Source: Aquibacillus halophilus
GTDB lineage: Bacteria; Bacillota; Bacilli; Bacillales; Amphibacillaceae
Assembly (NCBI RefSeq): GCF_009649745.1
Contig: NZ_WJNG01000014.1
Coordinates: 330 to 64,329 of the forward strand
Length of the DNA: 64,000 nt
Direction of reading: 5' to 3'
Made by a program: the position numbers and the translations under genes. Position 1 is the stretch's first letter, and every line of letters begins with the position of its first letter. The notes beneath the pieces are model-generated. The model saw nothing but the letters and a program-made list of their open reading frames with translations, was not told the DNA's origin and did no database searches. Below are positions 24,934 through 34,537 of the stretch, piece after piece.

Positions 24934-26197
24934 GTTCTGGATTGTTATGGCTCATACCTATTGGAGTCGTTTCAAGACAAAGGCGTTTTTAATAACGACA
25001 GCACTAGTATTAGTTTTTATTGTCGGCTTGGCAAATATCCAATCAATCATTGAGTTGTTTAGTGGGGATGAAGAACAGGATCGAATTGCTGTTATTGATG
25101 ATACAGCTAATGTTTTTGAGTCACTTTCTCAACAAATTGTAAGCACTGAAGCTAATGTGGAACTTAGCAATTACCAGGGGTCCATAGAAGAAGCGAAAGA
25201 TAGTGTGTTGGAGGAAGAGTATCAGGGTGTGCTTCATATAACATCAAGCGAGAAAAATCTGCTTGAAGCAACTTACTTTTCAAATCAGGTGGATTCCACA
25301 CAAATAGGAACCCAATTACAAAACACTTTACAACAAATCAAAGTAATGATGGCTACAAATAACGCAGGTATTGATGAAACAATTATTCAAGAAATATACT
25401 CACCATTAGAATTTGAGACTGCTATGATTGAAAATCCGAATGGTACTGATCAAGTTGGAAAAACAGAAGAAGAACTAAATAATGCACGTGGGTTAGTTTA
25501 TGTAATCTTATTTCTCTTGTATTTTGCGGTTATTACCTATGGAAATATGATTGCGATGGATATCGCCAATGAGAAATCCTCAAGAGTAATGGAAATCTTA
25601 ATCTCAAGTTCATCACCAGTAAGTCAGATGTTTGCTAAAATAATTGGTATCGCACTACTTGGATTAACACAATATGTCCTATTTATAGGGGTAGGCTATC
25701 TAGTAATTAGTCTAAAGAAAGATGAAATGGTTGGGGGAGTCTTTGACTATTTTGGAATATCGAATATAGAGGCTTCTACTTTTATTTATGCTATTGTGTT
25801 CTTTTTGCTCGGTTATCTATTATACGCTACACTATCTGCGATGCTCGGTTCATTAGTTAGTAGAATTGAAGACGTTCAGCAATTGATGATGCCAGTAATC
25901 TTTTTGATTATGATTGCTTTCTTCTTTGCCATGTTTGGCTTGAATATGCCTGACTCTACGATGGTAACTGTAACATCACATATTCCTTTTTTTACACCAA
26001 TGTTAATGTTTTTACGAGTAGGAATGTTAGATGTACCTTTCTGGGAAGTGGGTATAAGCATCCTTACAATGATAGTAACAATTATTATATTAGCCATTAT
26101 TGGAGCACGGGTATATCGAGGGGGAGTTTTAATGTATGGCCGCGCTACTTCATTGAAGGATTTCAAACAAGCACTACAACTATCTAAAAAGGAATAA
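24926..26197 (+). CDS. yhaP: ABC transporter permease YhaP
   Basis: A 423-residue ABC-2-type permease. One N-terminal membrane helix is followed by a large extracytoplasmic domain (about residues 45-185), then a cluster of five or six helices at the C terminus, the NatB layout. The ATG at 24926 overlaps the end of yhaQ by eight bases and is preferred over the GTG at 24917. ANEKSSRVMEILISSSSP near residue 214 is the conserved coupling segment of the family. A terminator follows. Confidence 0.9.
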   Translation: MNKFWIVMAHTYWSRFKTKAFLITTALVLVFIVGLANIQSIIELFSGDEEQDRIAVIDDTANVFESLSQQIVSTEANVELSNYQGSIEEAKDSVLEEEYQGVLHITSSEKNLLEATYFSNQVDSTQIGTQLQNTLQQIKVMMATNNAGIDETIIQEIYSPLEFETAMIENPNGTDQVGKTEEELNNARGLVYVILFLLYFAVITYGNMIAMDIANEKSSRVMEILISSSSPVSQMFAKIIGIALLGLTQYVLFIGVGYLVISLKKDEMVGGVFDYFGISNIEASTFIYAIVFFLLGYLLYATLSAMLGSLVSRIEDVQQLMMPVIFLIMIAFFFAMFGLNMPDSTMVTVTSHIPFFTPMLMFLRVGMLDVPFWEVGISILTMIVTIIILAIIGARVYRGGVLMYGRATSLKDFKQALQLSKKE

Positions 26198-26217
26198 ATT
26201 AAAGTGTCATAATTGTG

Positions 26218-26250
26218 GTCAATGGATAAATTATTCATTGGCTTTTTTTT
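26218..26250 (+). terminator. Rho-independent terminator
   Basis: Stem TCAATGGAT / ATTCATTGG (imperfect) with eight T residues after yhaP. Confidence 0.8.
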
Positions 26251-26260
26251 ATTCATAAAT

Positions 26261-26274
26261 CGAACGTGCATTCG
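26261..26274. promoter_or_regulatory. LexA (DinR) box upstream of yhaO-yhaN
   Basis: CGAACGTGCATTCG matches the Bacillus SOS box (CGAAC-N4-GTTCG) at all but one defining position. It lies 52 bases before yhaO, next to an AT-rich -10-like region (TAAAATATATATA), where binding would block transcription. Induction of a recombination nuclease pair by DNA damage is a sensible reading and agrees with my recollection that yhaON belongs to the LexA regulon of B. subtilis. Confidence 0.65.
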
Positions 26275-26326
26275 TTTTTTCAATCTGTTAAAATATATAT
26301 AGATATTAATAGAAAGGAATTAAATA

Positions 26327-27556
26327 ATGAATGATAAAATTTCCTTTATTCACTGTGCGGATCTACATCTGGACAGTCCATTTATCGGGCTAAGCCATGT
26401 CTCTGATAGAATTTTCACTGATCTACGAAAGAGTACATTCAACGCTCTAAATTCCCTCGTAAACCTAGCAATAGAAAAGAAAGTGGATTTCGTGTTAATG
26501 GTTGGTGATTTATTTGATAGTGAGCAGCAAAGTTTAAAAGCAGTTATTCGTTTACAAAAAGCTTTTGAGCAATTAAATAAACATAACATACAAGTATATA
26601 TTTCCTTTGGCAACCATGACTTTCTTGATGGTCGACAGTTTGATTTTAATTATCCAGACAATGTTCATTTATTTGAAGAAGAAAGTGTAAGACATTTCCC
26701 TTTTAATAAGAATGGAAAAACAGTTGCAAATATCTATGGATTTAGCTATAAACAACGTGCAGTAACCGACAATAAATCACTGGAATTTAACCCGACGGGT
26801 GAAGATATCTATCACATTGGAATGCTTCACGGTAGTTTGTCTAGCAACACAGACCATGATGTCTATGCACCATTTCAACTAAATGATTTAACAAATAAAA
26901 ACTTTGACTACTGGGCACTTGGCCATATTCATAAGCGACAGGTACTACGTGAAAATCCTTACATCGTATACCCCGGTAATACCCAGGGAAGATCTTCGAA
27001 AGAATCAGGGGAAAAAGGGTGCTATTTTGTAGAGTTAGAAAATGGCCAGCAATCACTTGAATTTTATCCACTGCAACGCTTAAGGTTCGAGGACCTCGAG
27101 GTGGATGCTAGCTTGTGTGAACAACCTCAACAGTTAGAATCACTTATCGAGGAAATGGTTTCAAATAATAGTAATAAAATAGGTGCAACTATTGTTACGC
27201 TCCTTCTATCTAGTAATTCCAGTAATCTTGTAGAATGGCATCAAGCTGGATTTTTGGATGATATCATTGACTATATTAATGAAAGCAATCTGGATACAGA
27301 AAGTTGGGCATTTATTCGGTCATACAGTCTAGAAAAACAAACTAAGGCTGATAAATTGGAATTGAAAAAAGGGCAACATTTTCTAGGGGAATTATTACGA
27401 CAATTTGAAAACCAGGTAGACATAGAAGAATATGTAGAACCACTAATGCAACACAGACAGGCACGTAAGCTTTTGAAATCCTTTACCGAGGAAGAACAAC
27501 AACAGATTTTAAAGGAAGCAGAAGATTTATTATTGTATCAATTGCTAAAGGAATGA
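26327..27556 (+). CDS. yhaO: SbcD-like DNA repair nuclease YhaO
   Basis: A 409-residue calcineurin-like metallophosphoesterase of the SbcD/Mre11 class. Its metal-binding motifs are HCADLHLDSPF (near 9), VGDLFDSE (near 59), FGNHDFLD (near 95), GMLHGS (near 164) and ALGHIHKRQ (near 197). A C-terminal capping and partner-binding region follows. The product should act with the ATPase YhaN, whose gene starts seven bases downstream. A LexA-like box lies before the operon. Confidence 0.93.
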   Translation: MNDKISFIHCADLHLDSPFIGLSHVSDRIFTDLRKSTFNALNSLVNLAIEKKVDFVLMVGDLFDSEQQSLKAVIRLQKAFEQLNKHNIQVYISFGNHDFLDGRQFDFNYPDNVHLFEEESVRHFPFNKNGKTVANIYGFSYKQRAVTDNKSLEFNPTGEDIYHIGMLHGSLSSNTDHDVYAPFQLNDLTNKNFDYWALGHIHKRQVLRENPYIVYPGNTQGRSSKESGEKGCYFVELENGQQSLEFYPLQRLRFEDLEVDASLCEQPQQLESLIEEMVSNNSNKIGATIVTLLLSSNSSNLVEWHQAGFLDDIIDYINESNLDTESWAFIRSYSLEKQTKADKLELKKGQHFLGELLRQFENQVDIEEYVEPLMQHRQARKLLKSFTEEEQQQILKEAEDLLLYQLLKE

Positions 27557-27563
27557 GTGAAAA

Positions 27564-30527
27564 ATGAAAATTTTAAGTGCCAATATCTACGGGTTTGGAA
27601 AATGGCAGGATGAACAGTTAAATTTTGGAGACAAGCAATTGGTAATTATCTCAGGAGAGAATGAATCTGGGAAATCAACGCTTCGCCAATATATGTTATT
27701 TATGTTCTTTGGTCTCCCCCCAAAAAAAAGAGAGTTCTACTTTCCAAAGACTGGTGGGAAAATGGGTGGTAGATTAACCGTGTCGACTCAAACACATGGT
27801 GAATTTACAATTGAACGGATTCATGATCGAAACAATGGTGAAGCGGAATGTTTTTTTCCTGATGGAACTATCGAAAATGAGAAATGGCTAAAGGAAAGTA
27901 TGACTGGAATAGATTATAGCTCCTTTCAATCAATTTTTTCGTTTGACTCGAATGATCTTAACAAACTACATACATTAAAAGCCGATCAGTTGGGCGAGGT
28001 ATTATTGGGGATTGGAATGACTGGTTCAGACCAAATTTATAAAACAGAGAAGCATTTGGACAATCAACTTAATCAACTTTTCAAGCCGCAGGGAAAAAAA
28101 CCAGAGGTTAATGAACAACTCATGAAAATTGAAGAGATAAATAAACAATTGAATGAGTTGAAAGTAGAGGAAAACTCTTATCACGAAAAACAAAGTTTAA
28201 AAGAAATAATTAGTGAAGAAATAGTTAATCTTCAACAGGAATTAGCCGCATCAAGAAAAAAACAAACAAGTATTGAAACAAAAATTCAAGTTTCTCCTTT
28301 ATTAACTGAGCTACATCATGCAAATCAACAGCTATTTCAATATGAAGATCCTAGTGAATTTCCAGAGAATGGTGTCGAGCGATATCAGCACATAAAAGAG
28401 CAACTTCTACCATTACAAAGTGAGTACTCTGTATTACATGATAATGAACAGAAATACGAGTCGGAATTAGGTTCACTGAAGAAACAAGTATGGGATAGTG
28501 AATTATTTAATAAAGCGAATGTGGTCCTTGAAAGGGCCAGAAACTACAACCATAGTGGAAATGAAATGGAATACCATATAACTGAAAAAGATAGTATAGC
28601 TAGAGAGTTAACAAAGGATTTAGAACAACTACAAGTGGGTGTAGAGCTAGAAGACTTGAGGGATTTAAAGTTACCTTTTCACGTGGAAGAGGAATGGAAT
28701 CAATTAAAACAAGAGAAATCACAGTTGTTCATGGAGCTCGAAAAAGTAGACTCTGAATTAAAGTCTATCCTTCATCAAATCAAACATGTAGGGGATAGGA
28801 ACGAACATATTAAAGCCAAATTGGTTTCCCAAGAAAAAATAGACCAATACAACCAGAAGGTTAGTGATTATGATAACCAGACTAAAGCTCAGATGTTCAA
28901 TGAATTTAACATAGACCAGAAACGTAAATGGCAAAAGGAATCAAAAGAAAGAGACAAGCGCTCCAACATAGTTATTGCGGTTGGTTCCCTATTCAGTATA
29001 GCGTTAGGCGCATTTGCTTTTGTTGCAGAGATAGATAGTTTATTAATAGCTTCTATTTTGTTGTTTGTGGGTGTTGTAATACAGAAACTAGTTGTTGCCC
29101 AATCTAATCGTAGAACGGAGAAAATATTCGGAAAGACGGACACAGTTACTAGAAGTCAGCCAAAACAGGAAGAAATTCATATTAAAGAAATGAAACAAAC
29201 CCTGTCGGATCAGCAAACTTTTCAATATGAATTAAAGAATGGTGAAGCGGATTACCAAAAGCTTTATATCGAACAGATAAAATTAGAAGAAAAAGAACAT
29301 TTCTATCGAATTAAACAAAAAAGGCTAGAGAAGAGGGTGAATGAGCAAACAGACATCTTTTCTTTTCTAAATTTGGTTCACATCGATTACTGGCCTAAAC
29401 TATATCACATACTTAGTAATTCTGTTTTAAAATGGAATAAATACAGTCATCTTGAAAGTGAGATTGAAAAACTACAATTAACATTAAATCACTATGAGGA
29501 AGAAATAGTTTTATTTTTAGAAGAAAATCAATTAATTGTTGAAGAGTTACCAATAAATGAAAAAGTCAATCATTTAAAGCGCTTGATAGAAAAACAGATG
29601 GGGTTAAACAATAATATTGAACAGTACACTAAATGGTTAAATGAGGTGTACGATTTACAAAGGAATTTAATCTTAAGGATGAAGCCTTACCACGAAGAGA
29701 TAGCAAACCTTTGGAATTTAGCAAGAGTGGAAGATGAAGAAGTTTTTTTGAAAAAAGGTAATAATAAAAAAAGTCGCGAAAAGCTTGAAAGTAGAATATC
29801 AGAAATTAAAGATCAACTTACCCCATTGCTTGGTGAATCTGGATTTAAAATAGCTTTGGCTAGTAAGCCTGATGAAAAAGAGGACTTACTACAAGAAGTG
29901 CGTGACATTAAACAATATATTGATGAAGTAGAAGCAAGCATTGAAGATAAACGTCAATCTTTATCGGATGTTAAATCGTTATTAGTTAAGATGGAAAACA
30001 AAGAGGACTATTCCATTGTAAAACATCAATTTCATTTGGAACAAGATTATTTGAAAAGCCTAACAAAACAATGGGCTATTCACCAAGTTTCTAAACAAAT
30101 ACTGCTAGAAACAAAGCAAATTTTTCAAAACAACTATCTGCCAAAGGTGATCGAATCTACGTCCTACTATTTCAATTTGTTAACTGGTGGAAGGTATATA
30201 AATGTTTTTTCCCCTAAATCAGGAAACCCTATGCAAGTGGAAAATAATTTAGGAATTCGTTTTAATGTCAATCAACTGTCCCAGGGTACTAATGATCAAC
30301 TTTATATCTCATTACGAATAGCACTAAGTGAAATTGTTAATAAACAGTACAAACTGCCATTTTTCATTGATGATGCATTTGTTCACTTTGATAAAAGTAG
30401 GACAAAAGAAATGATTCGAATTTTAAACAAACTGGCTACTAATCAGCAAATAATTCTTTTTACCTGTCAAGATTCACTGCAACTATATGTCGAAAATGAA
30501 AAAAATGTTCATTTGCAAGTTCTTTAA
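27564..30527 (+). CDS. yhaN: SbcC/Rad50-like ATPase YhaN with internal membrane hairpin
   Basis: A 987-residue AAA/SMC-like protein. It has an N-terminal Walker A GENESGKST near residue 31, long coiled-coil arms, and C-terminal LSQGTNDQLYISLR signature and Walker B FFIDDAFVHFDKSR (near 934). Midway, at about residues 467-510, lies a pair of strongly hydrophobic segments (VIAVGSLFSIALGAFAFVA and LLIASILLFVGVVIQKLVV) separated by a short acidic turn. No CxxC zinc hook is seen in that apex. It is the partner of YhaO; the hairpin implies membrane anchoring of the coiled-coil tip. Confidence 0.92.
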   Translation: MKILSANIYGFGKWQDEQLNFGDKQLVIISGENESGKSTLRQYMLFMFFGLPPKKREFYFPKTGGKMGGRLTVSTQTHGEFTIERIHDRNNGEAECFFPDGTIENEKWLKESMTGIDYSSFQSIFSFDSNDLNKLHTLKADQLGEVLLGIGMTGSDQIYKTEKHLDNQLNQLFKPQGKKPEVNEQLMKIEEINKQLNELKVEENSYHEKQSLKEIISEEIVNLQQELAASRKKQTSIETKIQVSPLLTELHHANQQLFQYEDPSEFPENGVERYQHIKEQLLPLQSEYSVLHDNEQKYESELGSLKKQVWDSELFNKANVVLERARNYNHSGNEMEYHITEKDSIARELTKDLEQLQVGVELEDLRDLKLPFHVEEEWNQLKQEKSQLFMELEKVDSELKSILHQIKHVGDRNEHIKAKLVSQEKIDQYNQKVSDYDNQTKAQMFNEFNIDQKRKWQKESKERDKRSNIVIAVGSLFSIALGAFAFVAEIDSLLIASILLFVGVVIQKLVVAQSNRRTEKIFGKTDTVTRSQPKQEEIHIKEMKQTLSDQQTFQYELKNGEADYQKLYIEQIKLEEKEHFYRIKQKRLEKRVNEQTDIFSFLNLVHIDYWPKLYHILSNSVLKWNKYSHLESEIEKLQLTLNHYEEEIVLFLEENQLIVEELPINEKVNHLKRLIEKQMGLNNNIEQYTKWLNEVYDLQRNLILRMKPYHEEIANLWNLARVEDEEVFLKKGNNKKSREKLESRISEIKDQLTPLLGESGFKIALASKPDEKEDLLQEVRDIKQYIDEVEASIEDKRQSLSDVKSLLVKMENKEDYSIVKHQFHLEQDYLKSLTKQWAIHQVSKQILLETKQIFQNNYLPKVIESTSYYFNLLTGGRYINVFSPKSGNPMQVENNLGIRFNVNQLSQGTNDQLYISLRIALSEIVNKQYKLPFFIDDAFVHFDKSRTKEMIRILNKLATNQQIILFTCQDSLQLYVENEKNVHLQVL

Positions 30528-30701
30528 CGTGGTAGGTTAGCAATCTCTAGAAATTAATGATAAAATATTGATGATAAATTGATGATTTTTAAGGGAATAA
30601 ATTACTAACTCCTTCCAATCTTTGGAGTTTATGAATCTAGGGACTACTGAGTGAATCACCTACTAAAGAAAGTTTCATTATATTCAGTTGGAGGGCTTGT
30701 A

Positions 30702-31262
30702 TTGCCAAACAATGAGGAAAGCAAAGAATGGCGTGTATATGAAGAGGTAATTGATAAATTTGTACAGGTAATAGCAAAAAATATGAATTTATATGGAATT
30801 ACCCCATCAGTCGGGAGAATATACGGTGCACTATATTTTAATGAAGGCCCGATGACTTTAGACGACATGAGAGATGCGCTAGAAATGAGTAAGACTAGTA
30901 TGTCTACAGGTGTAAGGTCATTAGCAGAAATGAGAATGGTTGAGCCGGCATTCAAAAAAGGTGAACGTAAGGATCTGTACAAGTCCGAAGAAGATTGGTA
31001 TAAGTCTTTTACATCTTTATTTGGAAACAGGTGGAGACATCATACAGAAACAAATATAGAAGAGGCTGAAGAAGCAATCAATGAGTTAGAGCAAATTAAA
31101 AACAATACAACTGATGAATGGCTGCAGGAAAAGATTAATCTTGATGTGGACCGACTAAGGTATGCTCAGAACTACTACAGGTGGCTAATGAGGTTTATCC
31201 ATGTGGTGGAGTCAGGAGAAATTTTCGAGTATGTTCCTAAGTACGAAAGTCCAAAATCATGA
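30702..31262 (+). CDS. GbsR/OpcR-type MarR-like transcriptional regulator
   Basis: A roughly 186-residue regulator. The segment NMNLYGITPSVGRIYGALYF, followed by MTLDDMRDALEMSKTSMSTGVRSL (the winged helix), is the hallmark of GbsR, OpuAR and OpcR. These are repressors of glycine-betaine uptake or synthesis genes in Bacillus and may sense choline. The frame is open from a GTG at 30651, but GGAGGG lies seven bases before the TTG at 30702, giving the normal N terminus. It lies between yhaN and yhaM, where B. subtilis has no such gene, so it is a lineage-specific insertion. Confidence 0.85.
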   Translation: MPNNEESKEWRVYEEVIDKFVQVIAKNMNLYGITPSVGRIYGALYFNEGPMTLDDMRDALEMSKTSMSTGVRSLAEMRMVEPAFKKGERKDLYKSEEDWYKSFTSLFGNRWRHHTETNIEEAEEAINELEQIKNNTTDEWLQEKINLDVDRLRYAQNYYRWLMRFIHVVESGEIFEYVPKYESPKS

Positions 31263-31281
31263 TCAAATCTATCTATTTTCA

Positions 31282-31323
31282 AAGCCCTTACTAACATAAT
31301 GATGTGGTAAGGGCTTATTGTTA
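31282..31323 (+). terminator. Rho-independent terminator
   Basis: Stem AAGCCCTTAC / GTAAGGGCTT with a T-rich tail after the GbsR-type gene. Confidence 0.8.
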
Positions 31324-31391
31324 TATGGAATTAATTTATAAAAAAGAGAACATTTACAAGTTTCTTAAAGCCGGAGAGGAGAGATGTACAA

Positions 31392-32336
31392 ATGAACAAA
31401 GGTATTGCTAATTATAATGTGGGAGAGCTGTTTGATTATTTTATGCTAGTCAGGGCAGCAAACAAAGGAATAGCAAGTAATGGGAAGCCCTTTTTGACAT
31501 TACTTTTAAAAGATGTCAGTGGTGAAATCGAGGCTAAACTATGGGAAGCAACATCAGAAGATGAGGAGTTATTCGTGCCAGAACAATTAGTTAAGGTTAC
31601 CGGGGAAGTAAATCAATTTAGAGGAAGATCACAACTAAAAATTCATAGCATTCGTCCAGCTCAGTCCACTGATGGGGTCCATCCAAATGATTTTATTGAG
31701 AAAGCCCCAGTTGAAAAAGACGAATTGATGGCTCGTATCACAGAAATTATTTTTGAAATGAAGAATCCAAATCTTCAAAGAATAGTGAGGTACTTCATTA
31801 AAAAGTACCAGGAAGCATTACTAACTTATCCTGCTGCAGTTAAAAATCACCATGAATACGTTTCTGGGTTAGCATACCACATTGTCTCTATGCTTAATTT
31901 AGCAAAGGAATTAAAAGTTCTTTATCCGGACATAAATAAAGATTTGCTTTACGCAGGTGTAATACTCCACGACCTTGGTAAAACGAAAGAGCTATCTGGT
32001 GTTACCGCACCTTCTTATACACTAGAAGGGAAATTAATTGGGCATATTCCAATCATGGTAGAAGAAATAGGACAGGCAGCAAGAGAGCTTCAAATCGAAA
32101 CGGAAGAGGTTACAATACTTCAACATATGGTTCTAAGTCATCATGGCAAAGCAGAATGGGGTAGTCCGACACCACCTTTAGTACGTGAAGCAGAACTACT
32201 TCATTTAATTGATTTAATCGATGCAAAAATGAATATGTTGAATCGTTCCTTAGAAAAAGTAAAACCAGGTGAGTTTACCGATCGTTTATTCGCCATGGAT
32301 AATCGAGCATTTTATAGACCACTCTTTGATGAATAA
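31392..32336 (+). CDS. yhaM: 3'-5' exoribonuclease YhaM
   Basis: A 314-residue nuclease with an N-terminal OB-fold (about 10-110, [17 protein letters not shown]) and a C-terminal HD domain. The HD ligands are visible in [12 protein letters not shown] (near 155), [11 protein letters not shown] (near 191), and later HIPIMVEE and SHHGKAEWG. YhaM degrades short RNA, and DNA in some species, from the 3' end with Mn or Co. The length equals the family norm. Its position next to yhaN and before yhaL-prsA is as in B. subtilis. Confidence 0.95.
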   Translation: MNKGIANYNVGELFDYFMLVRAANKGIASNGKPFLTLLLKDVSGEIEAKLWEATSEDEELFVPEQLVKVTGEVNQFRGRSQLKIHSIRPAQSTDGVHPNDFIEKAPVEKDELMARITEIIFEMKNPNLQRIVRYFIKKYQEALLTYPAAVKNHHEYVSGLAYHIVSMLNLAKELKVLYPDINKDLLYAGVILHDLGKTKELSGVTAPSYTLEGKLIGHIPIMVEEIGQAARELQIETEEVTILQHMVLSHHGKAEWGSPTPPLVREAELLHLIDLIDAKMNMLNRSLEKVKPGEFTDRLFAMDNRAFYRPLFDE

Positions 32337-32520
32337 TAGCTGAATCTATAAGTAGTATCATGGATTATTTTAATTTTAGGTCATAAGCTCATCCTAATTG
32401 CAATCCGAATTTGTGCATATGGGATGAAGAATGGCATAAAGCCAATTGAATTTCTTCCCCTCGAAGCATATTTTGAAATCATTAGCATATATTCTAGAAA
32501 TATGGACAAGGGGAGGTAAT

Positions 32521-32730
32521 ATGATGATACTTGGTATCCCTTGGTGGGTATACATGTTCATTTTATTTATATTTTTCAGTGGTTATATGTCATTTCGGGC
32601 ATTGGTTGCAGAGAAAAAATTAGAAAAACAATTCATCGAACGTGAAGGTAAAGTCTATATGGATAGAATAGAGGAAAAGCGTAGTAATAAGGAAATAGAA
32701 GAAGAAAAAAAGGAATTTATATCAGGGTAA
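32521..32730 (+). CDS. yhaL: Sporulation protein YhaL
   Basis: A 69-residue protein: one N-terminal membrane helix (GIPWWVYMFILFIFFSGYMSF) followed by a charged cytoplasmic tail with EGKVYMDRIEEKR. This fits YhaL, a small forespore-expressed protein encoded between yhaM and prsA. The frame is open from 32446, but the ATG at 32521 has a perfect AAGGGGAGG SD and gives the family N terminus. The promoter region upstream includes GCATATATT, possibly for a forespore sigma. Confidence 0.85.
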   Translation: MMILGIPWWVYMFILFIFFSGYMSFRALVAEKKLEKQFIEREGKVYMDRIEEKRSNKEIEEEKKEFISG

Positions 32731-32733
32731 TTT

Positions 32734-32769
32734 AAAAGGACCTACTCCAAATTTTGGGTAGGTCCTTTT
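32734..32769. terminator. Bidirectional terminator between yhaL and prsA
   Basis: Stem AAAAGGACCTAC / GTAGGTCCTTTT between the convergent genes. Confidence 0.92.
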
Positions 32770-32779
32770 GATGCAATAT

Positions 32780-33664
32780 TTATTCAGTTGCTTCAGCTTC
32801 AGTTGGTTCTGGTTGATCAAAAAGATCACTGAACTCATCAATTTTAACGTCAATATTTGCGTCTTCCATCAATTGAGCTAACTTAGCTTGTGCAGCTGCA
32901 TTATCTATTTTACTATTTGCAATCTCCCTGCGTAATTGCTCTTTCATATCTTCTAACGGCTCAAGATCTTCAACTTCGTTTTCAGCAGTTACTTTAATAA
33001 CATGGAAACCATATTCAGTTTGTACCGGCTCACTGACTTCATCAACATTTAAGTTGTAAACTGCCTCTTCAAAAGGAGGAACCATAGATCCAGGAGTAAT
33101 CGGTCCAAGGGCACCACCATTCGGTGCAGTTTGTGTATCTGTTGAATACTCTGTAGCTAATGTAGCGAAATCTTCGCCTTCTTCTAATTTCTGTACTACT
33201 TCATTCGCTATTTCTTCAGATTCGACTAAGATGTGACTTGCTTCGTACTCAGTTTGAAGACGTTCATATCTTTGTTCTATCTCTTCGTCAGTAACTTCTA
33301 TACCTTCTGTTAAAGCTTTTTCTTGAAGAAGGCTAAGGCGAAGTGCTTCGCGGAATTCATCTTCACTAGAATAATTACTTTGTTGTAAAACAACTTCGAA
33401 TTGGTCACCATATTGTTCTTTTAATTCATTTAACTGTTCATCAACCTGTGATTCATCGATTTCATATTCAGATTCCAGAATCTTTTTCATTACAAGATCT
33501 TGAAGAACAGTTTCTCCAGTCTGATTCTTTAACTCCTGATAGAATTCTTCTTTAGTAACATTACCTGATTCTGTTTCAACCACAATTTCTGAATCCTCGG
33601 ATGAGCAAGCAGATAGTGCAAGAACCCCAGCCGCTAAGGATGCTGCGATAACTAGTTTTTTCAT
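32780..33664 (-). CDS. prsA: Foldase lipoprotein PrsA
   Basis: A 294-residue membrane-anchored foldase. The signal peptide ends in the lipobox LSAC (Cys20). The parvulin-type peptidyl-prolyl isomerase domain (YEASHILVES near 138, then GGALGPITPGSMVPPFEEAVYNL and TEYGFHVIKV) is flanked by chaperone-like helical segments, and an acidic C-terminal tail follows. It assists folding of secreted proteins and PBPs at the membrane-wall interface. SD AGGAGTG. Position after yhaL as in B. subtilis. Confidence 0.96.
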   Translation of the reverse strand: MKKLVIAASLAAGVLALSACSSEDSEIVVETESGNVTKEEFYQELKNQTGETVLQDLVMKKILESEYEIDESQVDEQLNELKEQYGDQFEVVLQQSNYSSEDEFREALRLSLLQEKALTEGIEVTDEEIEQRYERLQTEYEASHILVESEEIANEVVQKLEEGEDFATLATEYSTDTQTAPNGGALGPITPGSMVPPFEEAVYNLNVDEVSEPVQTEYGFHVIKVTAENEVEDLEPLEDMKEQLRREIANSKIDNAAAQAKLAQLMEDANIDVKIDEFSDLFDQPEPTEAEATE

Positions 33665-33872
33665 TATATAACACTCCTAATCTTGGATCATTGCTTTTTG
33701 GCTAGTATGAACAAGCCCATGAAATAATATAACATATTTTAGTGTTAAAAGAACAGTCTGGTTCTAAATTACACACTTTTTACTTAAATTCCATGTGGCC
33801 ATTGTATTCCCCTTAAGGTATGTAGGGTCAAAATTCTTAAAACCAACCATGCTGATGTATGGTGTTTTATTT
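33665..33872. other. prsA upstream region
   Basis: About 200 bases upstream of prsA, up to repeat element B. It must hold the prsA promoter, but I could not place a convincing one. No gene is visible. Confidence 0.3.
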
Positions 33873-34530
33873 AATGAAGGCTAGTTGCTAAAAGATGGTT
33901 GTTTTAGACAGAATAACTATAAACTCCGACGTAACTTCTATCTATTTATTCATATATGCTTTCTACAATCGCTTCGGCAAAAAACTTCGCTTTCCGTGGG
34001 CACGGCCTTAGCCTCCTCGTAGAAAACCACTACTGCGGGGTCTTCGGACTCGTGGGACTGCGATTACTCGTCCCATCGAAAACCATTGCTGTTCCCACAG
34101 GAGTCTGTGTTTTTTGCCTACGCTGTTAATAGTGTTCTGATTATCGAGGGAAAGTCTATGGTTTTACGTGAAAAAATTTTCATTTTCTTGAACACAAGCT
34201 ATCCAAGCTGCGAAACTACACTAGATTTTGGTTTTTATCCATCTTTCTTTCATTACTGTTACATAAATGATGGTGATTGGAGCGGAGGGCAGTCGACTCC
34301 TCGAAAATACAAACCAATTTTCTTCGTGCGATGCAATGCTGCCGGAGCCTTCCTTATCCTGCGGGAAAAGCGACGGCTGAAAATCCCGCAGGAAGCGGTT
34401 TTCTTCCGAGGAAGTTGAAGCGTTGCCCGCGGAAAGCGACTGCCCGAAGCGCAAATCAACTAGTAGCTACGCTACGACGCAATTTATATCAACTACGTAA
34501 CAAGCAACAAAACTTATATAAAAGGGCAAT
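33873..34530 (-). repeat. Composite intergenic repeat element, copy B (inverted)
   Basis: Same element as copies A and C but in the opposite orientation. Module R lies at 33976-34118, closed by GGCAAAAAAC / GTTTTTTGCC. Module L lies at 34287-34445, closed by GGGCAGTCG / CGACTGCCC. Compared with copy A, module L carries about 59 extra bases and module R about 30. The motif GATAATCAGAACACT (here complementary, near 34134-34149) flanks module R as in the other copies. Long open frames across it are by-products of its GC content. Confidence 0.8.
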
Positions 34531-34537
34531 GAAAAAG

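Noticed and set aside
20842-30527. Prophage or defence island in the yhe/yha region
   Set aside because: All genes correspond to the conserved Bacillus yhe-yha order; there is no integrase, transposase, phage structural gene or restriction gene.
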